Numbered from the stretch's first letter, positions 12,833-23,204 are shown. The stretch: DNA of 64,000 nt from Rhynchopus euleeides (GCA_963210315.1 OY723245.1:248001-312000); one strand, 5' to 3'. Numbers and translations are program-made. The notes: generated from the letters alone by a model not told the origin.

Positions 12833-14366
12833 AAGAAAAAAAAGAAGCACCGTGTGTGGTGTGTGTGGGGGTCATTTGTTTTAAGCATGCATTGAAGAGA
12901 GAGAGAGAGATCGAGTTGAATGGAATCTGGGCATTTTTTTTAGTTCGACGGGGGTGGTGGTGGTGGGGTGCTGGCAAGAGAGAGAGAGAGAGAGAGAGAG
13001 AGATAAAAAGACAAGAGCGAATCGTTGCTCCAACGCCCCGGAGGTGTGTGGGTGTGAGTGAGGGTGTTTAGCTTTTCGGACTTTTCTGGAGTATGAGACG
13101 GCCGAGGGCCCAAGTTCAGGGATTTGCGCGATGTCTCGGAAAATTCAACGACGTTTGAAGCATTCATTTCTCCTCTGCAGAAAAAAAATAAAGCAACGCG
13201 ACGTATGCAGGTCCAGAGCTGGGGGATAAAATAACCCCCCCCCCCCAAGTAACATTTTCAACGATTTGAAAGATCAAGCCTCTGATGTTTCTCTGTCGTT
13301 CTCCTTCGGCCTCCCATGGCCTCCCCGTAACAGGGATATGCTAGTTTCAGACAAGCGAGGTAAGAATCGACGTACGCTTAAAGATGCCTAAAAAAACAAG
13401 CCGGGTATCAGAAATCGTTCGGCATTTATTGAAATATCCGTTTGTATCCTGGGCTTCTTCTTCTCCAATATGACATATTTGCTGAAAGTGTCGTTGTTGG
13501 AAAACCTCCGACTCGCCTGGCCCGGCCAACGAACAACGGGTGAGCACAGGTCATGAGCAGCGACAAATCTGTCAGAATTATCGACAGGCATGTTTGATCC
13601 GTGAGCACGAGCCTCCTGGGGCCTCGGTGAGATTGAAAAATATGCAGAGTAAAGTACTTTCGCCTTGGGTGTCGTTGTCGGAGTGTGTGTGTGTGGGGGG
13701 TGGCGGTGGGGAAGAGAAATTTTGGCGGTGTGCCCTGGGGCCCCACCGGATAAGAAAGAGAGAATCAATGGTAAAAGGAGCGGGGTGGGATGGGGGTAGG
13801 AAGAGAGGGGCATAAAAAGCACCACAAACAATCATCTTCAGCCTGGGGGAGTGTGGGCGTGAGCTTACCTAGCTCTCCGACACACCCTCCTGGACAGCGT
13901 GTGGGCCAATACTTCCCAATAAAAAGCATAAAGATATAGACGGGCTGTGTTGTCACTCTTGCTCAAAACAAGAAGACAGTGTCGTTTGGCGTCGATTATT
14001 TTGCCGCGCGAGTTGAATATAGAAGAGAAATCACGAACAGGGGGGAAAAAATAGACCCCTCCCCCCCTCCCACTCCCGCCGAGGAATTATAAATCACACA
14101 CGCACACGAACAAATGGGGTGGAATGGGGCCTGTTTGCACGGTTGTGACGCCACATCAGAGGCAAACAAGAATCGGGGGATGGGGGAGTTGGGGACGGCA
14201 AAAAAAATTGATCCCCCGGAAAAAAAAGCAAAGCGACGGGCCACGTCGAAGGGAGGTCAGGGGGGAGGGGGGGGGGGGGGGGGCAATCGACGAGAAACGG
14301 CTGCCGGATAAGCATATGCCAGTGAGGCAAGACATCGAAAGAGATAAAAACAGGGCAAAAAATATT
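12833..14366. other. Spacer with GA microsatellites
   Basis: No gene supported. (GA)n tracts lie at about 12896-12910 and 12976-13004, with G/C runs at 13228 and 14263. The segment 13250-13680 is free of homopolymers but has no convincing open frame on either strand. Confidence 0.5.
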
Positions 14367-14398
14367 ATATCAACCAAAATCTGAAAAGCCGTATACTT

Positions 14399-16135
14399 TA
14401 GTCGTTTACTTGGGCAGCAGCAATTTGTACATTTTTTTGACAATTTTGAGTTGTGACCCCACCGTGAATTCCGCGGTATACCTAGCAGTCAATTCCGCCC
14501 TGTTTCGAGTTCCGGAAATGCAGTCTGTTGGGTTCAAATTGGGATGCGGATGCGCATCCCAATTTGACTGGTGAGGTTGGCCGGGAAAAAAAAATTTCAG
14601 AAAATCTCGGAAAGCTATGGTAGCAACGGAATCAAATGCGGCCAGAATCGGGGAAAAAGGTGTAGTGGAAGACAATTTACTCCCAGATGCAGTTCTCACC
14701 CCCCTTGGTAGGCTTTTGTACAGTGCTTTTTTTGCTTCTTATTGCCTGCGAATCCACCACCTTCCATGCACAGGAAAACTCATCTGAAACATGTGAAACA
14801 CAAACATGGCCTGCTTCAAATGCAAGAGTTCATGGAATGTCACCAACATCACCCTGCTTCCCCGGGCAGTGCAGAATGGCCTGAAGGCCCCCCACCCAGT
14901 GGTCTCGCTGGGGGTCGGGCAAACCAAAAAAGAGGTAGGGCACAGGGTGGGCCGAGCTCGCTCCGCAGGGGAAAAAGTGCAGCCCAACCCCACTCCGATT
15001 TCCCGCAGTATGATGCAAACAGGGCCACAGAACGTTTTCCCCCCAATTCGAAAGGCATCGGATGCTGCCGCCTTAGATCGTCCTGCTGGACCAAAAATCA
15101 GTAGTCAGGGGGTCTTGGTTGCCATTGAGCACTTGCAAAACTGCAATCCCGAGTAACTTTGCCAGCGCGCCGTGTTCAGGAACGGCAGCAAAGCTAACAG
15201 GCTACAGGGGGGTCTGGGGGGCGGAGCCCCCCAGCTGCCGGAGGCCACGGTAGTAGTGAACATCCTAAAATCCCTCGAAGGCTAATCCCCACACCGGTTG
15301 GTGCTGTTGCACATTCCAGGCGGGGATGATCCTTCGCTTGACCTGATGAGTGCCTGACGGTGCGCTTCGATGAGCACCACCAAGCCCCCGGCACCTGGTA
15401 CACCTGCTCATGATGGCGTTGGGTTTTCATACGCTGCGCGTGAAAACTCGGCTACAAGGCCGAACCCAAAAGCCCCAAAATCTGACCCATCCGCAAAATT
15501 CGACGGGGAAAATATTGAGGTAGGGCCAAGGTAGGGCCGAGGTCGGGCCATGCCACCCCTGGCGGCCCACCCTCCCCAAAATTACAGAAAAAGGGAGGTG
15601 GGGCCGCGGCCCCCCCTGCCAGCCCTGGCACGAGATCACTGCCCCCACCTCTCCCCTGACTTTCTCAATTGCTCCAGGATTTCGGCTATTTTCGGCTATT
15701 TTTGTGTACTTTGGGACCCCGTGTAGGAGGCCTTATACACCGCAAAAGTCACCGATTTTTTTTTCCTGGGAAGCCTCTTCCGAAGGTTCTCACTAAAACT
15801 ACACAGGAATCACATTTTTGGGCCGGAAAAATTTTGTTTCCGGCCCGGACGCCTCCCTGAGACGGACCCATTTTTGGGTCGATTTTTGGGGGGATTTTCC
15901 TTAGGAAAGTTGGTAATAGTGGTTGGGCAGCAGTAAATTGGACTCTACTCCACTAAATTCACCAATTTTTATGGTGTAATCTACGGAGCTCAACTCTCAA
16001 ATTCCGTCAAAAACCGGGTCTTTTTGTGGCGATCCGCGGGGGTGAAATTCCGAAGAAAATATCGGCAAAAACAGTTTTTCCGAATTTCTCCACCAAAAAA
16101 ATAGCTATATATTATGGTGCCCCTGATTTACCCCT
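14399..16135. other. Non-coding left part of the island
   Basis: No gene supported. A perfect 15-bp-stem hairpin lies at 14534-14567 (stem TCAAATTGGGATGCG, loop GATG). A plus-strand frame at 14806-15156 starts MACFKCKSSW but matches nothing I know and ends without conserved blocks. From about 15660 to 16130 the sequence is AT-rich with repeated words such as TTTCGGCTATTTT and GGCCGGAAAAATTT, similar in style to 23880-24180. Confidence 0.45.
15203..15262 (+). repeat. Dispersed GC-rich repeat D, copy 1
   Basis: Contains GGGGGGTCTGGGGGGCGG followed by AGCCCCCCAG, a near-perfect GGGGGGC-GGA-GCCCCCC hairpin, then CCGGAGGCCACGGTAGT and GTGAACATC. The same 55-60 bp unit recurs at 24971-25027, 25862-25923, 26089-26144 and 29587-29643. 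Confidence 0.8.
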
Positions 16136-16161
16136 TTTTCACTACGCACAAACTACGCAAT
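16136..16161 (+). repeat. 26-bp direct repeat, left copy
   Basis: The 26 bases starting TTTTCACTACGCAC are repeated exactly and in the same orientation at 23205-23230. They bracket the LINE-containing 7-kb segment. Just outside the left copy, 16110-16126 (core ATGGTGCCCCTGA) is the inverse of 23240-23256 just outside the right copy. Confidence 0.8.
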
Positions 16162-16569
16162 CTGGGGGGGGGGTCTCGCTTTTTGGTCCCCCCCCAGTTT
16201 TTTTGAACGATTTTGAACGATTTTTGGCCGTGCTCGTCGCGTCCCCCGGTGAGGGGGGACGCTGTTTCGTGTTCTCCTTGCCGCACGGAGGCATTGCCTT
16301 ACGTCGCCTCTTCCTCTTTTCCTTTATGGGCGGGTTAGTCTGGCTCAGAGGGCGGGACCGTGCTGATATGCACAGTGACGACTCTCCCTTTTTTGTTGTG
16401 CCCGCCTCCTGCCGAGTCGTGGCTGCTGCCTCTCAGACTGGGGGCGGGCGGTCGCCGACGCTGACGCGCCTGGCGGCCCGTGGAAAGTGACGTGGGTCTG
16501 GGGGTGGGGGGGGGGGGGGTGCTGGGGTGTCAGGCCGAAGCCCTTGACCGCTGTTGATTTTTGCAGGTT
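16162..16569 (-). other. 3' untranslated region of the LINE
   Basis: This stretch lies downstream of the ORF2 stop on the minus strand and has no open frame of note. It contains a C-rich tract near 16508 and, on the plus strand, the doubled word GAACGATTTTGAACGATTTT near 16205. No poly(A) tail is visible. The 26-bp direct repeat at 16136-16161 follows, so the element probably ends close to 16162. Confidence 0.55.
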
Positions 16570-19500
16570 TCACGAGATCAGGTAGTCCTTCTCGCTGTGC
16601 TCCGTCACCCCTGCCTCAGCCAGGTAGCGTAGGGCCCCCTTGCAGTTGTGCAGCAGCAGGTTGTGCACGCTTGTGGCTGTGAGGTGGTGTCGGGCTGACG
16701 CTGTCGCGGGACAGCCGAAGAATAGGTGCTTCAGCGAGACCCCAGGCGGGGGGCTGTCCGGCGCAAGCTTCAGGCAGGGTTTGCACGGTGGTTGTGCGCT
16801 GCCCGGGACGTCGTGGTCGTACACCAGGCGGTGGTGGTCGGCCCGGAGGCGGCGGATGGTGGTTTCCCCTAAGCGGGTAAGGCCCTCCATGCGGAGGTCA
16901 GGGCGCTGCAGTCGCGTCTCCCCGATTCCTGACCGATACGCGTACACGCTGTCTGTGCGGGGCAACGTGGTCCCGCTGTATATGTGTCGGCGGAGGGTGA
17001 CACGGGCCGACGCGAGGCTGATCGGCTCCATCTGGGGCTTGAACGCACCGATCTGCGCCTGCTTGTCAGCAAGTTCGTTCCCTACCACCCCAACATGCGA
17101 CGGGATGTAGCGGAGGTGGGTGGTGACATCGTATGTTTGGGCGAGCTTGCGCAGCCTCTGCCAGATGTCCCATTCGGTGGACCCCCTCGCTCGCTGGGGG
17201 CCGCTCAGCAGTGCATTCAGTGCGCTCTGCGAGTCGGTGAGGATGGCGACCGTTTCGCCTTGGGTTACCACGGTGCATAGGTGGGCGAGGGATTCTCTGA
17301 TGGCCACCAGCTCTGCCTGGTAGCTGATGCAACGGAGTCCTGCCGGCCAGGCGAGCTTTTTCTTGAGGCGGCCCTCCGGCATGCTGTACACCGCTGCGCC
17401 CGCGCCGCCCTGTTGCTGCCGCGATGTGGAGTTGGAGACTGACCCGTCGGTGTAGACATGCCAGGCGCACGTCGGGAGGGCCTGGATGGTCTGCTCTGCC
17501 AGGTCCCGGAGGGTGTCTTTCGGGGTGGCGGCCTTCGGGGCGGTGAGCCCCGGCAGCGTCGCCAGGATGTGCACTCGTGGCAGCACCAGGTTCCATTCCC
17601 AGGGGGGGATGGGGTGTGCTGCATGCAGGGGGGCCAGCAGGGGGGTGCGCCCGTCGACCTTCGAGGATTTCACCAGACTCCGTGCCTGATGTAGCCAGCT
17701 GCCTCCCGTGTTCCCGGTATTTAGTTGCGCCCGGTATCCTGGGGAGTGGGGCACGCGGCGGAAGCGTTCGTGGTCTGTGCACACCGCAACCTTGAAGTCG
17801 AGGTCGAGGTCTCGTAGGTGTGATTCCCAGAGGAGCTTCGCCGTGCTGGTGTTCTTCATGCAGCCTGTGATAATCAGGGCTGCGGTGCGGTGGACATCTT
17901 GCAGGCGTTTGAGGTTCCTCGCGGTCAGGCCAGGGGTGTAAACGCTTGCGGCGTACATCAGGATGGGGTAGACATACGTCAGGTAGGCCTGGCGCAGCGT
18001 GTCTCCACTTGAGCCCCAGTCGGTGCCTGCCAACATACGCAGTATGCTCAGGCGTCGCATACAGGTGGTCACGACGTGGTCGACGTGGTCCGACATCGTG
18101 TAGCAGGCATCGATGTAAACCCCGAGGTATTTTGCTGTGGAGTCGTGCTGGAGGGGGGTGCCGTCTGGGAGCTCCATGCGCTTGTGCTCGCCCAGTGCTT
18201 CAGGCGTCGTTCCCATCAGCGTGTAGCAGCACTTGCTGGGGGAGAGCTGCAGCCCGTGGAGTGGGACTTCGGCGGCGAGTGCTGATATGACGCCCTGTGC
18301 GGTGCTTAGGGCGTCGGTGTAGGTGTCCCCGACGACGAGTACTGCAATGTCATCTGCGAACACCGCAGGGTGGACGTCCGGGGAGGCGGTGATGGCTCGA
18401 GATACGTCATCCATCACGCAGTTGAAGAGCAGGGGCGAGAGCACTGTTCCTTGTGGGACACCGTTGTTGAAGTCGTAGTAGTCGCTTCTCACCCCGTGCA
18501 CCTGTGCGGCGGCCCGGCGGTTGCTGAGGTAGTTGTGCAGCCATCGGGTGAACTTCGGGGGGAAGCCCTTTCGTCTGACGCTGTTGATGACTGCGAGCTT
18601 GCTGACCTTGTCGAAGGCTTTCTCGAGGTCGAAGTACAGGGTGACAGCTGCCTTCCCGGAGGAGAGGGCGTCCGTCGCTGTTTGGGTGATGTAGGCTAGC
18701 TGGTCGGTTGTCGATCTCAGTCGCTGGAATCCCGCTTGGTTCGGGCAGTGCCCCTCGACTTGCGGGTATGCGTCGTCAAGCATGAGCTGCTCCATGCGCC
18801 TCTTCACCATTTTTTCCAGTACCTTGCATGCTGTGCTGGTGAGCGCAATTGGTCGGTACGAGGATGCTGCCGTCGCTGGCTTCCCCGGTTTCAGGATCGG
18901 GACGATGACTGCTCGCGTCCATGCGTCGGGGAGGATGCCGCTGTTCCACGACAGGTTGAGCACGTGCAGGAGTCCCTGCCGCGCTTGGGGGCCGAGGTGC
19001 ATCAGCAGTTCGTTGTTGAGGTCGTCAGGCCCTGGGGATTTTCGCTCCTGCAGTTCGGACAGGGCTGCGCTCAGCTCCTCTTTGGAGAAGTCGTCTTCGG
19101 CAGCTGAGAGCTCGGGGGGTGTCTGGCCATTCGCATGTTGCGGGGTGGGTACCGATTGTGACTGTTGGTCGTTCCCTTCACTGATCTTGGCGTAGTGGCT
19201 GCAGAGGAGGTCCGCCTTAGCTTTGGGGTCGGTCACCGGGACCCCTCCGTCGACAAGCGGGAAGGCGGCCTGTTGAAGTTTGCGGCCGTCGAGTTCTCGC
19301 ACAAGCCGGAAGGTGGCGCCGAGGTCGCTGCTGGTGCTCGCAGCCTGGCACCTGGTTTCCCAAGTTGTGCGTTTTGCTTCGAGGACGGCGTTGGTGGCGT
19401 CGGTGGTCAGCTTGTCCAGTTTGTCGTAGTCGTCCTGGGACAGGTGTGTAGTCTGGGCGTGTCTGCGTGATTCTTCGTTCCGCGCCCGTACCGCGCGTTT

Positions 19501-20535
19501 CACCTTGCTCGTGAACCACCTCTTGCGGGGGCGTGAGCTACGCTTCGTCGGGATGTGCTTGGCTGCGACCGTTCGCACCAGTCCAAGCCACTTGTGGAAG
19601 GACTCCTTCGGGTCACACCACTTCGTCACTTTGCGTGATAGCCGTTCGAGCTCCTCGGTGAAGGCGGGCCAGTCCGCTGCTGCCCAGTTCCACAGTTGAC
19701 GGGCCTTGGCTGCCGGGTGTGTCGCAGCTGCTGGCGTTCGTTCAAAAGGGACGGTGTATTGGATGGCGAAGTGGTCTGATTGCCACTGGTCCAGGGTATT
19801 CCAGGTGACCTCCCCCAACTCGTAGTGGGCGAAGACGATGTCCGGCGAGGACTTGGAGTCGCGGCGCATGCGTGTGGGGTGGTCGGGGTCGTTGCACAGT
19901 GACATGCCGTTGAGGAGGGACCAGTGGTACAGATCAGTTCCCTTGTTGTCACAGCGCGCATGTTTATCCCAGGCACGGTTGTGGATGTTGAAGTCGCCAG
20001 CTATGACGGACTCCGGCGTGTGTGGTAGCAGGGATGTAGAGAAGTCATCGTGGCGTGGGTCGTTGCTAGTGCCGACTCCCGAGGGGCGGTACACATTGGT
20101 GAACGTGACGGCGCTTTCCGGTCCCGTGACTCGCACTGTGAGGGTCTCTGTTACACTAGCGTCTGGTGCGGTGGCAATGAGAGTCGCGTGTAGGTCCTCC
20201 CGCACTAGCGTTGCGATCCCGCCTCCGGAGGTGAGCGTCCCTTTACAGCGCTTCTGGGTGCGGCGTCGGAGAAATGTGGAGTAGCCCGGGAACTTGGGGT
20301 CTCCCCCCTGTGCTGCTCGGAGCTCTTGCAGATGCACGACGTCGTACCGTTGGGTTGCGAGGTGGTGCTGTAGTTCCGCTTTTTTCGCCTCGGTGAGACC
20401 GTTGCAGTTCCAGGTCAGGCACTTGAGGTGCTGTGCCGGACCAGGGTTCTGCTCGATGTCACCCGCCCGGAGGAGAAGGTCTCGCTTGGTCTCGAAGATG
20501 TGGCGCGGTCGGTTTGGGGATGGCGGGCTTCCCCG
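16570..20535 (-). CDS. LINE ORF2: endonuclease, reverse transcriptase, RNase H, zinc knuckle (ingi/L1Tc type)
   Basis: The open frame of 1321 codons begins directly after the ORF1 UGA. Residues 25-33 are GDIEQNPGP, a canonical 2A ribosome-skipping peptide, so the mature protein would start at Pro33. An apurinic-type endonuclease follows: LTWNCNGL, then VVHLQELRA, GDFNIHN (about residue 180) and QSDHFAI, giving the N, E, D and H expected at the active site. Reverse transcriptase boxes include KSPGPDDLNNELL, YRPIALTS, LYFDLEKAFDKV, PQGTVLSPLLF and the catalytic FADD (18349-18360, about residue 726), where F replaces the usual Y. RNase H shows YTDGS, AELVAIRE, LTDSQSALN and NELADKQ. A CCHC-like finger lies near the C-terminus. 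All catalytic residues appear intact, so the copy could be active. The architecture matches ingi/L1Tc LINEs of trypanosomes. Confidence 0.95.
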   Translation of the reverse strand, partial: RGSPPSPNRPRHIFETKRDLLLRAGDIEQNPGPAQHLKCLTWNCNGLTEAKKAELQHHLATQRYDVVHLQELRAAQGGDPKFPGYSTFLRRRTQKRCKGTLTSGGGIATLVREDLHATLIATAPDASVTETLTVRVTGPESAVTFTNVYRPSGVGTSNDPRHDDFSTSLLPHTPESVIAGDFNIHNRAWDKHARCDNKGTDLYHWSLLNGMSLCNDPDHPTRMRRDSKSSPDIVFAHYELGEVTWNTLDQWQSDHFAIQYTVPFERTPAAATHPAAKARQLWNWAAADWPAFTEELERLSRKVTKWCDPKESFHKWLGLVRTVAAKHIPTKRSSRPRKRWFTSKVKRAVRARNEESRRHAQTTHLSQDDYDKLDKLTTDATNAVLEAKRTTWETRCQAASTSSDLGATFRLVRELDGRKLQQAAFPLVDGGVPVTDPKAKADLLCSHYAKISEGNDQQSQSVPTPQHANGQTPPELSAAEDDFSKEELSAALSELQERKSPGPDDLNNELLMHLGPQARQGLLHVLNLSWNSGILPDAWTRAVIVPILKPGKPATAASSYRPIALTSTACKVLEKMVKRRMEQLMLDDAYPQVEGHCPNQAGFQRLRSTTDQLAYITQTATDALSSGKAAVTLYFDLEKAFDKVSKLAVINSVRRKGFPPKFTRWLHNYLSNRRAAAQVHGVRSDYYDFNNGVPQGTVLSPLLFNCVMDDVSRAITASPDVHPAVFADDIAVLVVGDTYTDALSTAQGVISALAAEVPLHGLQLSPSKCCYTLMGTTPEALGEHKRMELPDGTPLQHDSTAKYLGVYIDACYTMSDHVDHVVTTCMRRLSILRMLAGTDWGSSGDTLRQAYLTYVYPILMYAASVYTPGLTARNLKRLQDVHRTAALIITGCMKNTSTAKLLWESHLRDLDLDFKVAVCTDHERFRRVPHSPGYRAQLNTGNTGGSWLHQARSLVKSSKVDGRTPLLAPLHAAHPIPPWEWNLVLPRVHILATLPGLTAPKAATPKDTLRDLAEQTIQALPTCAWHVYTDGSVSNSTSRQQQGGAGAAVYSMPEGRLKKKLAWPAGLRCISYQAELVAIRESLAHLCTVVTQGETVAILTDSQSALNALLSGPQRARGSTEWDIWQRLRKLAQTYDVTTHLRYIPSHVGVVGNELADKQAQIGAFKPQMEPISLASARVTLRRHIYSGTTLPRTDSVYAYRSGIGETRLQRPDLRMEGLTRLGETTIRRLRADHHRLVYDHDVPGSAQPPCKPCLKLAPDSPPPGVSLKHLFFGCPATASARHHLTATSVHNLLLHNCKGALRYLAEAGVTEHSEKDYLIS
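20437..20463 (-). other. 2A ribosome-skipping peptide between LINE ORF1 and ORF2
   Basis: The nine codons encode GDIEQNPGP, matching the DxExNPGP consensus, with an upstream leucine-rich lead DLLLRA as is typical of 2A sequences. Skipping would separate the final Gly from Pro. 2A sequences are known at the N-terminus of the trypanosome LINE L1Tc. Here the peptide lies 24 codons after the ORF1 stop and in the same frame. Confidence 0.9.
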
Positions 20536-20538
20536 TCA
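20511..20538 (-). promoter_or_regulatory. Candidate stop-codon read-through site (UGA-CGG plus small stem)
   Basis: On the minus strand the ORF1 stop reads AAC-UGA-CGG. UGA followed by CGG is the recognised type II read-through context. Immediately downstream GGGGA can pair with UCCCC across a 9-nt loop. ORF1, the 24-codon linker, the 2A peptide and ORF2 share one frame. Read-through is inference; re-initiation downstream is an alternative. Confidence 0.5.
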
Positions 20539-22302
20539 GTTGAAGAGGGGCTCTTCACACAGGCGTTTCTGCACCGGCTCCGCCGGGGCCATGTGCTTCG
20601 TGCGGAGGGTTGTAGTCCGAGTCGGGGTGAGTGTCCGGCTTTTCTTCTTAGGAGTCAGCCCCGTGCGTGTCCGGGGCTTCGGGGAGGCGGACTTCGGGGG
20701 TGGGCCCTTGGTCCCCCGGTCTGGGGTGGTGGAGGCCGGGTCGGCCTTTCGAGGAAGGGGGTTGGAGCCCGGCTTGGTCTGCTTCTTCGGCTTAGATTGC
20801 GGCTTCGTTGCCGCCTCCAGGTGCTGCAGGCGAGCCTGCATCGCTCGCAGGGCGGCCGTGAACTGGCTCTCCTGGTTCACGGCCCGCTCCTCTGCCGCGG
20901 TGGCCCGCCGCTCTGCCTCGGCGGCACGCCGCTCTGCCTGCTCGAGGAGGGCTTGCACCCTGGCGAGGTTGGCGGTGGCGGTGGCTGCTGCGGCGGCGGT
21001 GGCGGCGGCGGCGGGGTCGGTGGTCGTGGTGGCGTGGGGCGTTGGGGCGCTGTCCTTCATCTCAGCGTCAATTTTGGACTTCTTCTTTTTGCTCTTGTTG
21101 CTCTTCGTCTTCTTTGTCGCCTTGTTCGCCAGCTCACTCCCCGGCACTCCCTGCGGCTGCTCCGGGGCTGCGGGAGGTGGGGTCGGCTTCGGCGGGGGCT
21201 TGGTGCGCTTTGCCCTCCGTCGGCGGGGGAAGAGCCCCAGGTCCTCGGGCTCGCGGTACCGCCGCAACACCAGGTAGGTGTTGCTGTCGACGCAGTACGC
21301 GCCGAGTTTTTGGGGGGCGGTGGGGGCGCGCAGCAGCACTGCTCGCCCGTTCGGTTCCCTGGCTGACGCCAGGATGTGGGCCTGCCAGCCTATTTCCTCT
21401 AGCAGGTCCCTGGTGCAGCGGGCGGTGTACTGTGTGGGCAGCCCTTCCAGTACATATTTCCCCTGCAGGGGGGTTGCAGCTTCGTCACCGACGACTGCTG
21501 CCGTGGCACAGTGCCCGGCGGTGTTCGGCACTGCGATGCCGAGGCCGCCCTTCACCAGGACGACCCTTCCGCTCAGCCGGCCCGCCTTCTCCTGTGCCTG
21601 CTGGATGGTGGCGTCGAGCGGCAGGCGCACGACTGTGTCGGGGTGTGTGGTGGTGTGGAAATGGGGGCGGCAGAAGATGTCGCTCTCGCCGCTCGCACGC
21701 AGCAGGTCCTTGACCTGTCGACTGTCCACACCCACCTTGAAGCGGCGGGCCCAGGTGGTGCCGGTCATCGCGATGACCGCGTCCGGCTCCGCGCCGTGGG
21801 CCCGCAGCCAGGTGCGGATGTGTGTGTGTGTGAGGGGGGTGGCTGGCGGTGCTTCCATCACCACCCACTCCCGGGTGCCCTTGGGGGCTTTCAGGCCCGG
21901 GCTGCTGCTAGCCCCGTAGTGTACGGGGTCACTGTGGAGCTGCAGCAGGTGCCGCCGCAGCCCCCGGGTCTCGCCGTCGCGCTCGACCAGGAGGGAGAGG
22001 ACACGGCTGCGCCCCTTCCCCCCCTCCGTCGCCTCGACGGTCAGGATTGCCGCCGGTCCCGGCGGCGGGTGCTCCCTGCACCTCGCGATCAGGCGCTGTG
22101 CGTCGCCTTTGGCGCACAGCATAATGCCGCCCTTGGCGGCCAGCTCGTCTGTTGAGTGCCTGACGTCGGCACTCCACTCCTTCTCCCGCAACACCCATCG
22201 CTGCTTCCTCCCTGCAGCTTCGCTCGGCGCCGGCTTAGCCGACGCCTCCCCAGGGAACCCCGTCGTGGAGGGGTGCAGGGGGACAGAGGCAGCGTGGGAC
22301 AT
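20536..22302 (-). CDS. LINE ORF1: basic coiled-coil protein, ending at an in-frame UGA
   Basis: 588 codons from the ATG at 22302-22300 to TGA at 20538-20536. The N-terminal half (to about residue 370) has regular mixed sequence such as GRVVLVKGGLGIAVPN and YLVLRRYREPEDLGLF, with no family I recognise. Residues about 375-425 form a Pro/Lys-rich linker with a lysine cluster. A predicted coiled coil follows (VQALLEQAERRAAEAERR and onward), then a very basic tail suited to RNA binding. I infer the usual ORF1 role of binding the element's RNA. The stop is followed by CGG and the reading frame continues unbroken into ORF2. Confidence 0.85.
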   Translation of the reverse strand: MSHAASVPLHPSTTGFPGEASAKPAPSEAAGRKQRWVLREKEWSADVRHSTDELAAKGGIMLCAKGDAQRLIARCREHPPPGPAAILTVEATEGGKGRSRVLSLLVERDGETRGLRRHLLQLHSDPVHYGASSSPGLKAPKGTREWVVMEAPPATPLTHTHIRTWLRAHGAEPDAVIAMTGTTWARRFKVGVDSRQVKDLLRASGESDIFCRPHFHTTTHPDTVVRLPLDATIQQAQEKAGRLSGRVVLVKGGLGIAVPNTAGHCATAAVVGDEAATPLQGKYVLEGLPTQYTARCTRDLLEEIGWQAHILASAREPNGRAVLLRAPTAPQKLGAYCVDSNTYLVLRRYREPEDLGLFPRRRRAKRTKPPPKPTPPPAAPEQPQGVPGSELANKATKKTKSNKSKKKKSKIDAEMKDSAPTPHATTTTDPAAAATAAAAATATANLARVQALLEQAERRAAEAERRATAAEERAVNQESQFTAALRAMQARLQHLEAATKPQSKPKKQTKPGSNPLPRKADPASTTPDRGTKGPPPKSASPKPRTRTGLTPKKKSRTLTPTRTTTLRTKHMAPAEPVQKRLCEEPLFN

Positions 22303-22402
22303 TGTGTGTGTGATGTGTCAGTTGTGTTCCCCTGGGTTTTTTGGTCCCCCTTTCTGTGTGGCTACTGAGACAGGACTGGAGGCACTGCGCTGACCGAGCA
22401 AA

Positions 22403-23160
22403 AAATTATTGCCAGAACTCACTATACACCGTACGAAAGAACGCACGACATGTGGGGCGGGACTCCAGAAACACCTGGGCAAGGTTGCCCCATGCCCAGA
22501 AACACCTGAGAAGGAAGTGAGTTCCAGGAGCCGCGTAGAACACCCTCGAGATTGTGAATGATGATACGATCACAGCCTTCAGGGCGATGCGAGGTGCCAC
22601 CCTGAAGGTGGCCCTTGACATCAAGGAGAGCGTCGGCCGAGGGGTCGACGAAAAGCTGAAGAAGGCGCTACTGGCACTGGATCCCGCGGGGTATACGGAG
22701 GTCACCGCCACACAGGCAACCTCCGCTGACAACGTCCAGGAGACGTTATCCGAGGGGATCACAACGGCACTAGAGATCTGTGTCACGGGATCCAGGCGCC
22801 CACTCTCCCTCGACGGTCTGGGGATTGTTGTTGGGTATGGTGTCGTTTCCTGCAGCTGCAAAAAAGCGTAGCAACTGTGCTTCCTTCTTCCTTAATGATG
22901 CGTTGACGCTTCCACCCGGAGGAGCTGAAGCAGGCACCGCTTAATGATGCGTTGATGCTTCCACCCGACGAGCTGAAGCAGGCACCGCGCCAAAGGGCAC
23001 CCCCAAAGAGACCTGCAAAGACTGCGTCGAAACCCGCACCGAAGGCTGCCAGCGCTGCAGCACCTGAAGAACCTGCAGCACCTGCAGCACCTGAAGCGCC
23101 TGCACCCTCACTGACCCCGGAACAGCAAGAACTCCTTGAGTTTGGGGTCCCGGCATAGAG
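22403..23160 (+). pseudogene. Plus-strand coding-like remnant beside the LINE
   Basis: Two plus-strand frames look coding. At 22554-22871 the frame starts at a GTG and contains FRAMRGATLKVALDIKESVG, then EKLKKALLALDPAGYTEV and ends CSCKKA. At 22952-23158 there is a Pro/Ala/Lys-rich frame, ending LTPEQQELLEFGVPA. Between them a segment of about 38 bp (NDALMLPPDELKQAP in the intact copy) is tandemly duplicated, and the first copy carries one extra base that shifts the frame. The direction is opposite to every host gene. I do not recognise the protein. It lies inside the 26-bp direct repeats, so it may be cargo or a fragment of an older element interrupted by the LINE. Confidence 0.35.
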
Positions 23161-23204
23161 ACAGAGAATGGCTGAGTAAATCAAAAAATGAGACCCCCCC
23201 CCCC

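Noticed and set aside
14806-15156. Plus-strand frame starting MACFKCKSSW
   Set aside because: CxxC at the start is suggestive but nothing else supports a gene, and it lies inside the repeat island.
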